NCBI GenBank assembly: GCA_014656175.1 | Contig: BNBX01000001.1 | Span: 826,284-890,283, forward strand | Direction of reading: 5' to 3' | DNA from: Streptomyces werraensis | Lineage (GTDB): Bacteria > Actinomycetota > Actinomycetes > Streptomycetales > Streptomycetaceae | Length of the DNA: 64,000 nucleotides | Shown here: positions 1 to 7,625 of the stretch, piece by piece | How the letters are laid out: each line of letters begins with the position of its first letter | Position numbering within the stretch: the first letter of the stretch is position 1 | Program-made: the position numbers and the translations under genes | The notes under the pieces: generated by a model | Seen by the model: the letters and a program-made list of their open reading frames with translations, nothing else | Told to the model about the DNA's origin: nothing | Databases searched by the model: none

Positions 1-13
1 GTCGCGGCAGGCG

Positions 14-289
14 TCAGGACTTCGCGCCGGCGACGACGACCCTGGCGGCGCAGGACACCTTCGCGTCGCTCCCGGAGCACTGCTCCAAGTCGTTGACCAG
101 CTGAATCGGCCCGCGCTCCTCGCCGGTGATCCGTTCCTTACGCACGTCCACGCAACGCTCGTATCCCTTGCCGTCGTTGGTGCACTTACCGGGATTCTCG
201 ACAGCGGCGGCCTGAACGGCGCCGAAGCCGATCAGAACGGAGCTACCGAGAACCCCTGCCATCACCGTGATGGTCATCGACTTGCGCAT
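14..289 (-). CDS. small secreted protein, cassette copy 2, type A
   Basis: A 91-residue protein of unknown function. An N-terminal signal peptide (MRKSMTITVMAG... to about AVQAAA, residue 28) leads to a short mature part with four cysteines, including KCTNDGKGYERCV and CSG...VSCAA, which suggests two disulfides. The start is the ATG at 287-289 because GAGGAGAAGG lies just upstream; a longer frame exists but its extension is Arg-rich and unlike a signal peptide. It is a paralogue of the protein at 912-1181 (shared VENPG.CT, RCV, CSG and VSC positions). The upstream type B gene (434-703) is separated by a hairpin, so this gene may have its own promoter. I infer export to the cell surface or medium. 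Confidence 0.72.
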   Translation of the reverse strand: MRKSMTITVMAGVLGSSVLIGFGAVQAAAVENPGKCTNDGKGYERCVDVRKERITGEERGPIQLVNDLEQCSGSDAKVSCAARVVVAGAKS

Positions 290-373
290 CCACCTTCTCC
301 TCAACGCTCGACCTCGCCGCTGCCCCGTGCGGCGCGCCGCCACGAAAGCCGGGACGGCCAACGAAACGGAGAA

Positions 374-412
374 GGCCCGGCATCCGGATCGCGTGCGATC
401 GGACACCGGGCC
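374..412 (-). terminator. hairpin terminator after type B gene
   Basis: GGCCCGG at 374-380 pairs with CCGGGCC at 406-412, and an inner GATCGC/GCGATC pair (388-393 with 395-400) extends the stem. It lies about 20 bases after the stop of the gene at 434-703 and before the type A gene, so it may reduce read-through between the two. Confidence 0.6.
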
Positions 413-433
413 CGCCCCTTCACCCAGGGGTGG

Positions 434-703
434 TCACTCGCCGCCGAGGGCGAGGTTGCTCTCGCACTTCACGGCGTTCGTCTCCTCGTTCTCGACGTTG
501 CCGAGGCCCAGGATGCCGACCGCGAGGTTGATGTCGTCGATGGCGATCAGCGACTGGACCGAGCTGTCCTGAACGCACTTGGTGGTCTGGCTGTTGTTGA
601 TCTCCACCTCCGGCTTGTCACCGGCGAAGCTCATGCCGGAGCCGAGGAAGCTGACGCTGCCCAGCATCGCGACGACGACGGCGGCCTTCTGGTACTTGCG
701 CAT
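434..703 (-). CDS. small secreted protein, cassette copy 2, type B
   Basis: An 89-residue secreted protein of unknown function. The start at 701-703 (MRKYQKAAVVVAM) is chosen for its classic signal peptide, cleaved near SFAG (about residue 26), and for GGAG upstream. The mature part has two cysteines framing a conserved core, CVQDSSVQSLIAIDD...GLGN...C. It is clearly paralogous to 1291-1551, with near-identical signal sequence and core. Size, secretion and chaplin proximity recall hydrophobic surface proteins such as rodlins, but I cannot align it convincingly with them. Upstream it shares a 28-bp element with its paralogue. Confidence 0.75.
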   Translation of the reverse strand: MRKYQKAAVVVAMLGSVSFLGSGMSFAGDKPEVEINNSQTTKCVQDSSVQSLIAIDDINLAVGILGLGNVENEETNAVKCESNLALGGE

Positions 704-772
704 TACTGCTCCATTCTGGAAGTGAACCGGTCCCTGGTGGGCCGGCCTTGATCGCCGCCCAACATAGGGCGG

Positions 773-800
773 CATTTGCGACAATTGATAGCGAAACGCC
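773..800 (-). promoter_or_regulatory. conserved upstream element, copy 2
   Basis: On the minus strand this begins GGCGTTTCG and ends CGCAAATG. A closely similar 28-bp element lies at 1622-1649, upstream of the paralogue. Both end about 70 bases before the respective ATG. Equal distance and conservation in otherwise diverged intergenic DNA suggest a promoter or activator site; which factor binds is unknown. Confidence 0.4.
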
Positions 801-911
801 GAACGGTATTCACATGGCGGAAAAAGGCACTTCAGGCTGCTGTCGCCATTTCACACAATCAGCCCGGCAATTCGACGATCGAGCGGCACAGACAGGCGCG
901 TCTGCGCACAG

Positions 912-1181
912 TCAGGACTGCTCGCCCTTGACCACGAAGCTGCTGCTGCAGCTGACCTCGCCCTTGCCGGAGCAGCTCTGCGACACCTTGCTGTCGACGC
1001 GGACCCGGCCGTCCTGTTCGGTGACGTGGTGCTCGTTGACCTGGACGCAGCGAGTCACACCCTTGTCGTCCTTGGTGCAGTTGCCCGGGTTCTCCACACC
1101 GATGGCCTGGACGGCACCGGCACCGATCAGCGCGAGGCTTCCGAGGAGGCCCGCCACCGCGATCTTCTTCGACTGGAACAT
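912..1181 (-). CDS. small secreted protein, cassette copy 1, type A
   Basis: An 89-residue secreted protein, function unknown. The start ATG at 1179-1181 is preceded by AAGGA at suitable distance and gives MFQSKKIAVAGLLGSLALIG followed by a cleavage region near AVQA. The mature part has four cysteines in the same order as its paralogue at 14-289 (NCTKDDKGVTRCV, SCSGKGEVSC). It follows the type B gene at 1291-1551 in the same direction, so type B then type A is repeated as a unit. I infer an extracellular role, possibly in the same developmental programme as the adjacent chaplin. Confidence 0.75.
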   Translation of the reverse strand: MFQSKKIAVAGLLGSLALIGAGAVQAIGVENPGNCTKDDKGVTRCVQVNEHHVTEQDGRVRVDSKVSQSCSGKGEVSCSSSFVVKGEQS

Positions 1182-1228
1182 CGACTTTTCCTTGACGGTC
1201 GTGAAGTGAGGGAAGGGGCCGTGGGGGC

Positions 1229-1260
1229 CCGGGCCCGCGCCACGAAGGCGCGGAACCCGG
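1229..1260 (-). terminator. hairpin between type B and type A genes, copy 1
   Basis: CCGGG (1229-1233) plus CGCGCC (1236-1241) pair with GGCGCG (1247-1252) plus CCCGG (1256-1260) around a 5-base loop containing TTCG on the transcribed strand. It lies in the gap between the genes at 1291-1551 and 912-1181, matching the position of the hairpin in copy 2. Confidence 0.6.
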
Positions 1261-1290
1261 AGCCCGCCCGGCTCACCTGACGGCGACTGT

Positions 1291-1551
1291 TCAGCCGACG
1301 TTCGAGGAGCAGGCCACGGCGTTGGTCTCGGCGTTGGACGCGTTGCCCAGGCCGAGGATCGCGCCGACACCGGCGGTCACGTCGTCGATGGCGATCAGCG
1401 ACTGGACCGACTGGTCCTGGACACAGGTGGTCGTCTGGTCGCTGTTGAGCTCGAAGCCCGGGTTGTCACCGGCGTGGCTCACGCCGGCGCCGAGGAAGCT
1501 GACGCTGCCGAGCATGGCCGCGACAACGGCAGCCTTCTGGAACTTACGCAT
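1291..1551 (-). CDS. small secreted protein, cassette copy 1, type B
   Basis: An 86-residue secreted protein. The start at 1549-1551 has GGAGAGG immediately upstream and yields a signal peptide MRKFQKAAVVAAMLGSVSFL cleaved near SHAG. The mature domain of about 60 residues has one cysteine pair around CVQDQSVQSLIAIDD...ILGLGN. It is about 60 percent or more identical by eye to 434-703. It is divergent from the chaplin at 1866-2105 across a 314-base intergenic region, so the two may share regulation. Function unknown; a surface or spore-coat role is inference from context only. Confidence 0.77.
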   Translation of the reverse strand: MRKFQKAAVVAAMLGSVSFLGAGVSHAGDNPGFELNSDQTTTCVQDQSVQSLIAIDDVTAGVGAILGLGNASNAETNAVACSSNVG

Positions 1552-1621
1552 TACCTCTCCGTTTCTCGTGCGGACACAGCCCGTTATGGGCTGGTCACTG
1601 ACGGTTGTTAACGTAAGCGAA

Positions 1622-1649
1622 CATTGCGGCTTTGGGTAGCCGAAACGCC
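1622..1649 (-). promoter_or_regulatory. conserved upstream element, copy 1
   Basis: On the minus strand it starts GGCGTTTCGGCTACC and ends CGCAATG. It matches the element at 773-800 and sits 71 bases before the start codon of 1291-1551. The rest of the 1552-1865 intergenic region holds the chaplin promoter on the other strand. Confidence 0.4.
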
Positions 1650-1779
1650 CATATGCGTAAGTTTCTTGTGAAGATGCAGGTCAAGCCCTTGAGTGACCGC
1701 CCCAAACGGTCCACGGCCAGGTGAGCGCATGGCGCGGTTCGACTCATAGGGGGCCAAAGAGTGATCCCTGGACATACCC

Positions 1780-1807
1780 CGTGACCCGGGCCGCCGTCCC
1801 GCGTTGA
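1780..1807 (+). promoter_or_regulatory. sigma-BldN-like promoter of the short chaplin
   Basis: CGTGAC at 1780-1785 and CGTTGA at 1802-1807 are separated by exactly 16 bases. The sigma-BldN consensus, as I recall it, is CGTAAC-N16-CGTTGA, so 11 of 12 bases match with exact spacing. Chaplins are established sigma-BldN targets. Transcription would start near 1814, giving a leader of about 50 bases to the chaplin ATG. Confidence 0.65.
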
Positions 1808-1865
1808 GCGGTGCGTGCGGCGCTAGTCGTGCTGCCGCGCTTAACCAGTCACTAAGGAGAACGTG

Positions 1866-2105
1866 ATGTCTCACATCGCGAAGGTCGGCGCAATCGCTCT
1901 CGGCACCGGTGCCGTGGTTCTGGGCAGCGCCGGTCTGGCCTCGGCCCACTCGGGCGCCGAGGGTGCGGCCGTCCACTCGCCCGGCGTCGTGTCGGGCAAT
2001 GTGGTCCAGGTTCCGATCCACGCGCCCATCAACGTGTGCGGCAACACCGTGAACATCATCGGCGCCCTGAACCCCGCATTCGGCAACTACTGCGTGAACA
2101 AGTAG
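1866..2105 (+). CDS. short chaplin
   Basis: A 79-residue secreted hydrophobic protein of the short chaplin class (DUF320). Chaplins self-assemble into amyloid fibres on aerial hyphae and spores and lower surface tension. A signal peptide (about residues 1-28, ending LASAHS) precedes one chaplin domain with SPGVVSGNVVQVP, CGNTVNIIG and AFGNYCVNK; Cys58 and Cys76 form the usual disulfide pair. ATG at 1866 is preferred to GTG at 1863 because AGGAGA (1855-1860) is 5 bases from the ATG and only 2 from the GTG. It resembles the short cysteine-containing chaplins of S. coelicolor; I do not assign a letter. A strong terminator follows. Confidence 0.95.
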   Translation: MSHIAKVGAIALGTGAVVLGSAGLASAHSGAEGAAVHSPGVVSGNVVQVPIHAPINVCGNTVNIIGALNPAFGNYCVNK

Positions 2106-2142
2106 CAGTTCAGCGGTCTACGCACGTCCGTCGTAGCGCCCC

Positions 2143-2177
2143 AAGGAGCCCCGGTAGCCTCGCGCCCGGGGCTCCTT
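2143..2177 (+). terminator. terminator of the short chaplin
   Basis: AAGGAGCCCCGG (2143-2154) and CCGGGGCTCCTT (2166-2177) form a perfect 12-bp stem 37 bases after the chaplin stop codon. Confidence 0.85.
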
Positions 2178-2210
2178 TGCTGCGCCTCTCCGCAGGAGCG
2201 GAGAAAACAT

Positions 2211-2239
2211 GTGGCCCCCGGTGAAGCACCGGGGGCCAC
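2211..2239 (-). terminator. terminator of the gene at 2264-2530
   Basis: GTGGCCCCCGGTG (2211-2223) and CACCGGGGGCCAC (2227-2239) form a perfect 13-bp stem with a 3-base loop, 24 bases beyond the stop of the minus-strand gene. With the hairpin at 2143-2177 it insulates two convergent genes. Confidence 0.82.
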
Positions 2240-2263
2240 ATGCCGCTGGAAGGTGAGAAGGGC

Positions 2264-2530
2264 TCAGGCGTGCAGACCCACGTCGCCGCGCACCGGCTTG
2301 ACCTCGTTCACGACGCCCGCGGCCTCCTTCGCGGTGCCCATCACCGACTCCTGGTCGGCCTCGAGCGTGTCCGACTCGTGCAGCGGCATCAGCTCGAAGG
2401 GAACCGCGGTGCGCAGGCCCGTGTCGAGGCCGGTGGACGCCAGGTCGGTGGTGTCGGCGTACGCGGGCGCGGCGACACCGGCGGCGATCAGGGACCCGGC
2501 AAGGACGGCGGCAGCCTTCAGGGACTTCAT
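2264..2530 (-). CDS. small secreted protein
   Basis: An 88-residue secreted protein, not recognised. The start at 2528-2530 gives MKSLKAAAVLAGSLIAAGVAAPAYA, a textbook signal peptide cleaved at AYA-D (residue 25), with AAAGGAA upstream. The mature 63 residues have no cysteines and contain LHESDTLEADQESVMGTAKEAAGVVNEVKP, probably helical (written here in two parts: LHESDTLEADQESV and MGTAKEAAGVVNEV). It is convergent with the chaplin and single-gene in layout, with its own terminator. A surface role is only contextual. Confidence 0.75.
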   Translation of the reverse strand: MKSLKAAAVLAGSLIAAGVAAPAYADTTDLASTGLDTGLRTAVPFELMPLHESDTLEADQESVMGTAKEAAGVVNEVKPVRGDVGLHA

Positions 2531-2683
2531 CGTGTTCCTTTCTTCGGCAACGCAAGTCGCCGGAGTGGTTCTGTCGCCGTGCACAACGATTCCCGGCCGG
2601 AGCGGAAACCGGGAAATCGAAGATTGCCGAGTCCTCATACGAATTCTATGAACTGATGGAGTGTCTGACCCTCCGATCGCGTT

Positions 2684-3478
2684 TCAGGAATTCGGTGTCA
2701 GAAGTGAGGTGAGCGCGGGCAGCAGCCCCGGTGCCGCAGCGGGCTCGGCGGGGGTCGCCGGGGCCGCGGGAGCGGGCAGCGTCGTGGCGGTCGGCGCGTC
2801 GGTGCCGACCAGCGCGGCGAGCAGTTCGTCCACCCGGGCCAGCAGCGCGTCGGCCGACGTCAGCGCCGCATCGACCGACTCGTCGGCGGTGACGCCGTCC
2901 ACCGGCTCCGTGGCGCTCGTGTCGTCCGTCTCCGTCGTCGACGTGCCGCTGGGCTCGGTGGACGCGCTGTCCGCGTCGGCCGGCTCCGACTTCGGAAGCA
3001 GCAGGTCCAGGAGGTTGTCCAAGGCCTCCCGTACGGCGCCCAGGGTGCTGTCCGTGATGGCGGCCGGGGTGGTGTCCTGCTCGGCCGTGGGCAGCAGGAC
3101 GCCCGTCGTCGGGGTCGTGGCGCCGGGCAGAGCCGGGGTGGCGAGGGTCGAGGAGTTGCTGACCACCGTGACCGACGTGGACGACGGGTCGTCGGTGGCC
3201 GCCCGGGCGACCGCCTCCCGTGCGGCCGCCGCGAGCCGCTGGGCCTCTGCCAGGGGAAGTCGGCCGTCGGGGGCGGCGAGGACCGCGCGGACCAGGTCGG
3301 TGACCGGGGTCAGGTCGGTCCGGGCGGTGTCGGTCTGCGGCAGCCGCGCGACGAGTGATGCCGCCGGGTCCTGTCCGGGGTGGGAGTCGGCCGCGAGGGC
3401 GGCCGGGCCGGTGGTGGTGACCAGGAGGGCGGCGCACAGGGCGCCGAGTGCGATGCGCCGGGCCGGCAGAGCGCGCAT
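2684..3478 (-). CDS. secreted Ala/Thr/Ser-rich protein
   Basis: A 264-residue exported protein of unknown function. The ATG at 3476-3478 is preceded by AAAGGA and gives MRALPARRIALGALCAALLV, with signal cleavage near ALAAD (about residue 30). The mature part is low-complexity: Thr/Ser/Asp-rich linkers (for example STEPSGTSTTETDDTSATEP) between short helical parts rich in LDELLAAL-like heptads, ending in an Ala-Pro stretch. It has no cysteines. It lies between the small secreted genes and the polysaccharide locus, divergent from 3803-4903 across 324 bases. A cell-wall-associated role is inference. Confidence 0.7.
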   Translation of the reverse strand: MRALPARRIALGALCAALLVTTTGPAALAADSHPGQDPAASLVARLPQTDTARTDLTPVTDLVRAVLAAPDGRLPLAEAQRLAAAAREAVARAATDDPSSTSVTVVSNSSTLATPALPGATTPTTGVLLPTAEQDTTPAAITDSTLGAVREALDNLLDLLLPKSEPADADSASTEPSGTSTTETDDTSATEPVDGVTADESVDAALTSADALLARVDELLAALVGTDAPTATTLPAPAAPATPAEPAAAPGLLPALTSLLTPNS

Positions 3479-3802
3479 GGAGAGTCCTTTCGCGGGGCTT
3501 CGGATCTTGGACCCACCGTCGAAGCGCCCGCCACACCCCGCAACCGGGCGTACGCCTTTCGGTGCGGGCACCGTCACCCTGCTGCGCGTTCCGGCAGATG
3601 AGCCGGTGTGCGGGGCCGCGGGCCAGACAAACCCGGCTTCACGATTCCAACACACTTGCCACCCTCGCGGCGAATTTCACCGCATTTGTCCGTTTGGTCA
3701 CTAGAGTTGCGGTGCTCCGACGCACCTTCCTTGGGCGGCCGCATCGCACTCGTCCCCGCTGCCGTGCCGCCGCCACCCTTTCCCGAAAGGCTCCGAACGG
3801 TC
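3479..3802. promoter_or_regulatory. divergent intergenic region before the polysaccharide locus
   Basis: This 324-base region separates two divergent secreted-protein genes and must hold both promoters. The part at 3640-3715 is notably less GC-rich and contains TAGAGT at 3702-3707, a possible -10 box for the rightward locus, but no well-spaced -35 is evident. No small gene or hairpin is convincing here. Confidence 0.35.
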
Positions 3803-4903
3803 ATGCGCCAAACCCTGGGTCAGCTGCTTCGCCGTGCGACGGTGGGCGTCCTCGCCCTGACCGCGCTCTGGGCGCCCTGCGGCCCCACCGCCGTCGCCGC
3901 GACCGCCGCGCCCTCCGCGCCGGCTCCGGAGGCGGAGGCACTCCCCTTCGGCGAGCGCTACCGGGCCCTTCAGCACGGCAACATCGTGCGCGCGGCCAAC
4001 TCCTCCGCCACCTGCCGGACCTCGGCGTCCTCCTGCCGCTCCGTGCAGAGCGGCACGCGGCCCGGAGTGAACGGCGACTTCGACATGCACTACGTCGACG
4101 TCGACGACGACCCCAACACGTACAACTCCTCGCAGGGGGAGGTGCGGCTGCCCCAGGGATCGCGGGTGACGTACGCGCGGCTGTACTGGGGCGGCAACCT
4201 GCTCGTCGGCGAGCAGAAGCCGGCCGAGGACAACGAGCGCGTGCTGATCGCCGAGCCGGGCGGCAACTACAAGGAACTGCTGGCCGACACCGTCGTCGGG
4301 CACCGTGTGGCGGGCGGCATGGACGCCTTCCAGGCCTCCGCCGACGTGACGCGGCTGGTGCGGGACAGTGGGACCGGGCTCTACACGGTCGCGCAGGTCA
4401 ATGTGGCCGGCGGACGGTCGACGGCCGGCGCCTGGGGCGGCTGGACGCTGGTGGTGGCGTACGAGAACGCCGCCGAGCCGCTGCGGCACCTGTCCGTGTG
4501 GGACGGCTTCGCCCCGCTGAGCGGTGACTCGGGCGCGACCTTGGCGCTGCGCGACCTGCCGTTCCCCGCGGCCGCCGGGGGCCGGATGGGCATGGTGGCC
4601 TACAACGGCGACCGCGGTACCGCCGGCGACTCCCTCGTCCTGACCGCGGGCGACACCGCCACCGCGCTCGGCAACGACGCCAACCCCGCCGACGACGTGC
4701 TGAACTCCACCATCTCCGGCCCGGCGGACGCGCCCTCCTCGCGCGTGCCCGCGTACGCCAACACCCTCGGCTACGACTCCGACGTGTTCGACCTCGGCGG
4801 GCGCCTCACGCGCGCCGGTGACCAGGCGTCCCTCCGCCTCACCTCCGAGCGGGACGCGGCGTGGGCCGGCGTGCTCTTCGCTGCCGTGGACGCACGGCCG
4901 TGA
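3803..4903 (+). CDS. secreted beta-sandwich (DUF3344/DUF11-type) protein
   Basis: A 366-residue exported protein that starts the polysaccharide locus. The ATG at 3803 begins a signal peptide (MRQTLGQLLRRATVGVLALT, cleavage near AVAATAA); a GAAAGG lies somewhat far upstream. The body has VTYARLYWGGNL, DAFQASADVTRLV, YTVAQVNV, WGGWTLVVAYE and LRHLSVWDGF, a pattern I associate with the N-terminal beta-sandwich domain of secreted DUF3344/DUF11-type surface proteins. Two cysteines near the N-terminus (TCRTSASSC) could pair. Its stop is close to the next gene, so it is probably co-transcribed with the glycosyltransferases. A role as surface partner of the polysaccharide is inference. Confidence 0.72.
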   Translation: MRQTLGQLLRRATVGVLALTALWAPCGPTAVAATAAPSAPAPEAEALPFGERYRALQHGNIVRAANSSATCRTSASSCRSVQSGTRPGVNGDFDMHYVDVDDDPNTYNSSQGEVRLPQGSRVTYARLYWGGNLLVGEQKPAEDNERVLIAEPGGNYKELLADTVVGHRVAGGMDAFQASADVTRLVRDSGTGLYTVAQVNVAGGRSTAGAWGGWTLVVAYENAAEPLRHLSVWDGFAPLSGDSGATLALRDLPFPAAAGGRMGMVAYNGDRGTAGDSLVLTAGDTATALGNDANPADDVLNSTISGPADAPSSRVPAYANTLGYDSDVFDLGGRLTRAGDQASLRLTSERDAAWAGVLFAAVDARP

Positions 4904-4947
4904 CGGTGCCGTCCCGCCCTCCCCACACCTGGGTGAGCGAGGAAGCC

Positions 4948-6198
4948 GTGCCCGCGGACCTGACACCGTCCGGCCGCCGGCCGCGGGTCCTGCACCTCAC
5001 CCAGCCCGTGGACGGAGGCGTCGCCCGGGTCGTGACCGACCTGGTGCGGGCGCAGCTGGCGGACGGCATGGACGTCGCCGCCGTCTGCCCGGACAGCCCT
5101 CTCGCCGCCCGGCTGCGCTCCCTCGGCGCGCACGTCCGCACCTGGGAGGCGACCCGCGCGCCCGGTCCCTCGCTGGTGCGGGAGGTACGGCAGCTCAGCG
5201 ACGCCATCAGTCATGTGCGGCCGGACCTCGTGCACGCGCACAGCGCGAAGGCGGGGCTGGCCGGGCGGCTCGCCGTGCGCGGGCGCATCCCGACCGTGTT
5301 CCAGCCGCACGCCTGGTCGTTCGAGGCGGTCGGCGGGAGCACGGCCGCGCTCGCCCTGCGCTGGGAGAGGTGGGCGGCGCGCTGGGCCTCCCGGGTGATC
5401 TGCGTGAGCGAGGCGGAGCGGGACACCGGGGCGGCCGCCGGGATCCGCGGCCGGTGGACCGTCGTGCCCAACGGCATCGACCCGGAGCGTTTCCGGCCCG
5501 CGGAGGACACGGACCCGGTCAGGGCCCAGCTCGCCGCCCGGTACGGCCTGGACGCGGACGCGCCGCTCGTCGTGTGCGTGGGGCGGCTGTGCCGGCAGAA
5601 GGGGCAGGACGTCCTGCTGCGCGCCTGGGACGCCGTACGGCGGCAGGTGCCCGGGGCGCGGCTCGTGCTGGTCGGCGACGGGCCCGACGGTGAGCGGCTG
5701 CGGGCCGCCGCGCCGCGCTCCGTGGTGTTCGCCGGGGCCGTGACGGACGCGGCGCCCTGGTACCAGGCCGCCGACCTCGTCGTCCTGCCGTCCCGCTGGG
5801 AGGGGATGGCGCTGGCCCCGCTGGAGGCGATGGCGTGCGCGCGGCCCGTGGTGGTCGCGGACGTCGACGGGGCACGCGAGAGCCTGCCGCCGTCGCTGGC
5901 CGACCGCTGCCTGGTGCCGCCGGAGGACCCGCGGGCGCTCGCCCGGACCGTGGCCGCGCTGCTGCTCGACCCGCCGCTGCGCGCCTCCCTCGGCGACCGG
6001 GCCCGCCGCCATGTGCTGTCCCTCCACGACGTGCGGCACACCGCGAAGGCGGTCGCCGGCGTCTACCGCGATCTGCTCGGTGCCCGCCCGGCCGGCTCCG
6101 TGGCGCACGCGCCCCGGCCGGCCGCCGGCGGCGCCGAGGCCGACCGGACGACACAGCGCGTCGAGCACTCAGAGCACAGGGAGTCCATCCACTCGTGA
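4948..6198 (+). CDS. GT4-family glycosyltransferase
   Basis: A 416-residue cytoplasmic glycosyltransferase with GT-B fold. The N-terminal Rossmann half (RVLHLTQPVDGGVARVV, DLVHAHSAKAG) binds acceptor; the C-terminal GT4 domain has VPNGIDPERF, VGRLCRQKGQDVLL, LVGDGPDGERL and the nucleotide-sugar motif SRWEGMALAPLEAMA. It should add a sugar to a lipid-linked repeat unit. GTG 4948 has GAGGAA just upstream; a GTG at 4900 overlapping the previous stop is possible. It overlaps the following gene by 4 bases, typical of translational coupling. Confidence 0.88.
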   Translation: MPADLTPSGRRPRVLHLTQPVDGGVARVVTDLVRAQLADGMDVAAVCPDSPLAARLRSLGAHVRTWEATRAPGPSLVREVRQLSDAISHVRPDLVHAHSAKAGLAGRLAVRGRIPTVFQPHAWSFEAVGGSTAALALRWERWAARWASRVICVSEAERDTGAAAGIRGRWTVVPNGIDPERFRPAEDTDPVRAQLAARYGLDADAPLVVCVGRLCRQKGQDVLLRAWDAVRRQVPGARLVLVGDGPDGERLRAAAPRSVVFAGAVTDAAPWYQAADLVVLPSRWEGMALAPLEAMACARPVVVADVDGARESLPPSLADRCLVPPEDPRALARTVAALLLDPPLRASLGDRARRHVLSLHDVRHTAKAVAGVYRDLLGARPAGSVAHAPRPAAGGAEADRTTQRVEHSEHRESIHS

Positions 6199-7619
6199 CC
6201 GCCGAACGTACCGTGACCTCCCCCGGTGTCGCACCGCGGGAGCACGGATCCTCACCCGTGTCCGTCATGCCCCCGCGCGGCTCCGGCACCGCTTCCCGGC
6301 CGGTCGCCGCACGGCCCCCGGACCGTCCCGCCTCCCCCGTCCCCCTGCTCCTCGCGGACGGCGCGGCGGCCCTGCTCGCCTGGTGGGCGTCCGCCGGGCA
6401 CTCCTCGCTGCTGCTCGCCCTGCTGGCCGGGGCGTCACTGCTGCTGCGCCCGCGCGGCGGGCGGACGCCGGTGCCGGCGCTGCTGGAGGAACTGCCCGCC
6501 GTGTGCGGGCGGGTGGCGGTGGCCTGGCTGGCCGCAGCCGCGCTGTGGGCGGCGCTGTACCCGCGGGACGTGCTGTCCGTGACCACCGTGCTGACCGGGT
6601 TCACCGTGCAGGTGACGGCGGCCGGCGTGCTGCGCGCGCTGGTGCACGGGCGGCGGCGCGCCGCACTGCTGCGCCGCCCGCGGGCGGCGCTCGTCGTCGG
6701 GCCCGCGGGGGCCGCGCAGCGCGTGGCCGCCGCGGTGCTGCGCCATCCCCGCAGCGGGGTGCGGCCGGTGGGGGTCGTCGCCACGCAGGGGGACGGCGCC
6801 GAGGGGGGCGTCCCCGTGCTGCGGACCGACCAGGAGGTCGAGCGGGCGGTCATCCAGAACGGGGTGCGGGCGGTGCTCGCCGTCGGCCCGTCGGTGCGGA
6901 CCGAACAGGCCGCGCTGCTGCGGTCGCTGGCCGCGTCGGGGTGCGTGGTGTGGGAGGTCGAGGCGGACGCGGCGCCGTACCCGGCGCGGGAGCGGGTGGC
7001 CGGGTTCGCCTGCCGGCGGCTCGACCTCGCGCCGGTGCGGGCCGGCGGCGCGGGCAAGCGGCTGCTCGACATCCTGGTGTCGGGGACGCTGCTGCTGCTG
7101 GTCAGCCCGCTGCTGCTGGTGTGCGCGGTGACGCTGCGGCTCACCGACGGGCCCGGGGTGGTGTTCCGTCAGGAGCGCATCGGGCGGGACGGCAGGCCGT
7201 TCACGCTGCTGAAGTTCCGCACCCACCGGCCGGTCGACGAGCACGAGTCGGCGACCCGGTGGAGCGTGGCGGGCGAGCACGAGATGCGCCGCTTCTGCCG
7301 GATGCTGCGCCGCACCTCGCTGGACGAGCTGCTCCAGTTGTGGAACGTGCTGCGCGGCGACATGAGCCTGGTCGGGCCGCGCCCCGAACGTCCCTTCTTC
7401 GTAGCCCAGTTCAGCGAGACGTACCCGGGTTACGCGGCCCGGCACCGGATGCGGACCGGCATCACCGGACTCGCGCAGATCCACGGGCTGCGCGGGGACA
7501 CCTCGATCGAGGACCGCGCCCGCTTCGACAACGCGTACATCGACGACTGGTCGCTGTGGCAGGACGTCTGCATCCTGCTGCGCACGGCGGCCACGCTGGT
7601 CCGTCCGACGGGGAGCTGA
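6195..7619 (+). CDS. polyprenyl-phosphate sugar-1-phosphate transferase
   Basis: A 474-residue membrane enzyme that starts repeat-unit synthesis by moving a sugar-1-phosphate from a nucleotide sugar to undecaprenyl phosphate (WcaJ/WbaP family, PF02397). Several N-terminal membrane segments and a CoA-binding-like middle lead to the catalytic end: KRLLDILVSGTLLLL, a membrane hairpin, then FRQERIGRDGRPFTLLKFRT, LDELLQLWNVLRGDMSLVGP, RPERPFF and GITGLAQIHG, all hallmarks of the family. GTG 6195 overlaps the preceding stop (GTGA) with AGGGAG upstream. It is the initiating enzyme of the locus. Confidence 0.92.
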   Translation: MTAERTVTSPGVAPREHGSSPVSVMPPRGSGTASRPVAARPPDRPASPVPLLLADGAAALLAWWASAGHSSLLLALLAGASLLLRPRGGRTPVPALLEELPAVCGRVAVAWLAAAALWAALYPRDVLSVTTVLTGFTVQVTAAGVLRALVHGRRRAALLRRPRAALVVGPAGAAQRVAAAVLRHPRSGVRPVGVVATQGDGAEGGVPVLRTDQEVERAVIQNGVRAVLAVGPSVRTEQAALLRSLAASGCVVWEVEADAAPYPARERVAGFACRRLDLAPVRAGGAGKRLLDILVSGTLLLLVSPLLLVCAVTLRLTDGPGVVFRQERIGRDGRPFTLLKFRTHRPVDEHESATRWSVAGEHEMRRFCRMLRRTSLDELLQLWNVLRGDMSLVGPRPERPFFVAQFSETYPGYAARHRMRTGITGLAQIHGLRGDTSIEDRARFDNAYIDDWSLWQDVCILLRTAATLVRPTGS

Positions 7620-7625
7620 CGTCAG

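Noticed and set aside
434..1551. Identity of the type B secreted proteins as rodlins
   Set aside because: Size, secretion and chaplin context fit, but the cysteine-framed core does not align with the rodlin sequences I remember.
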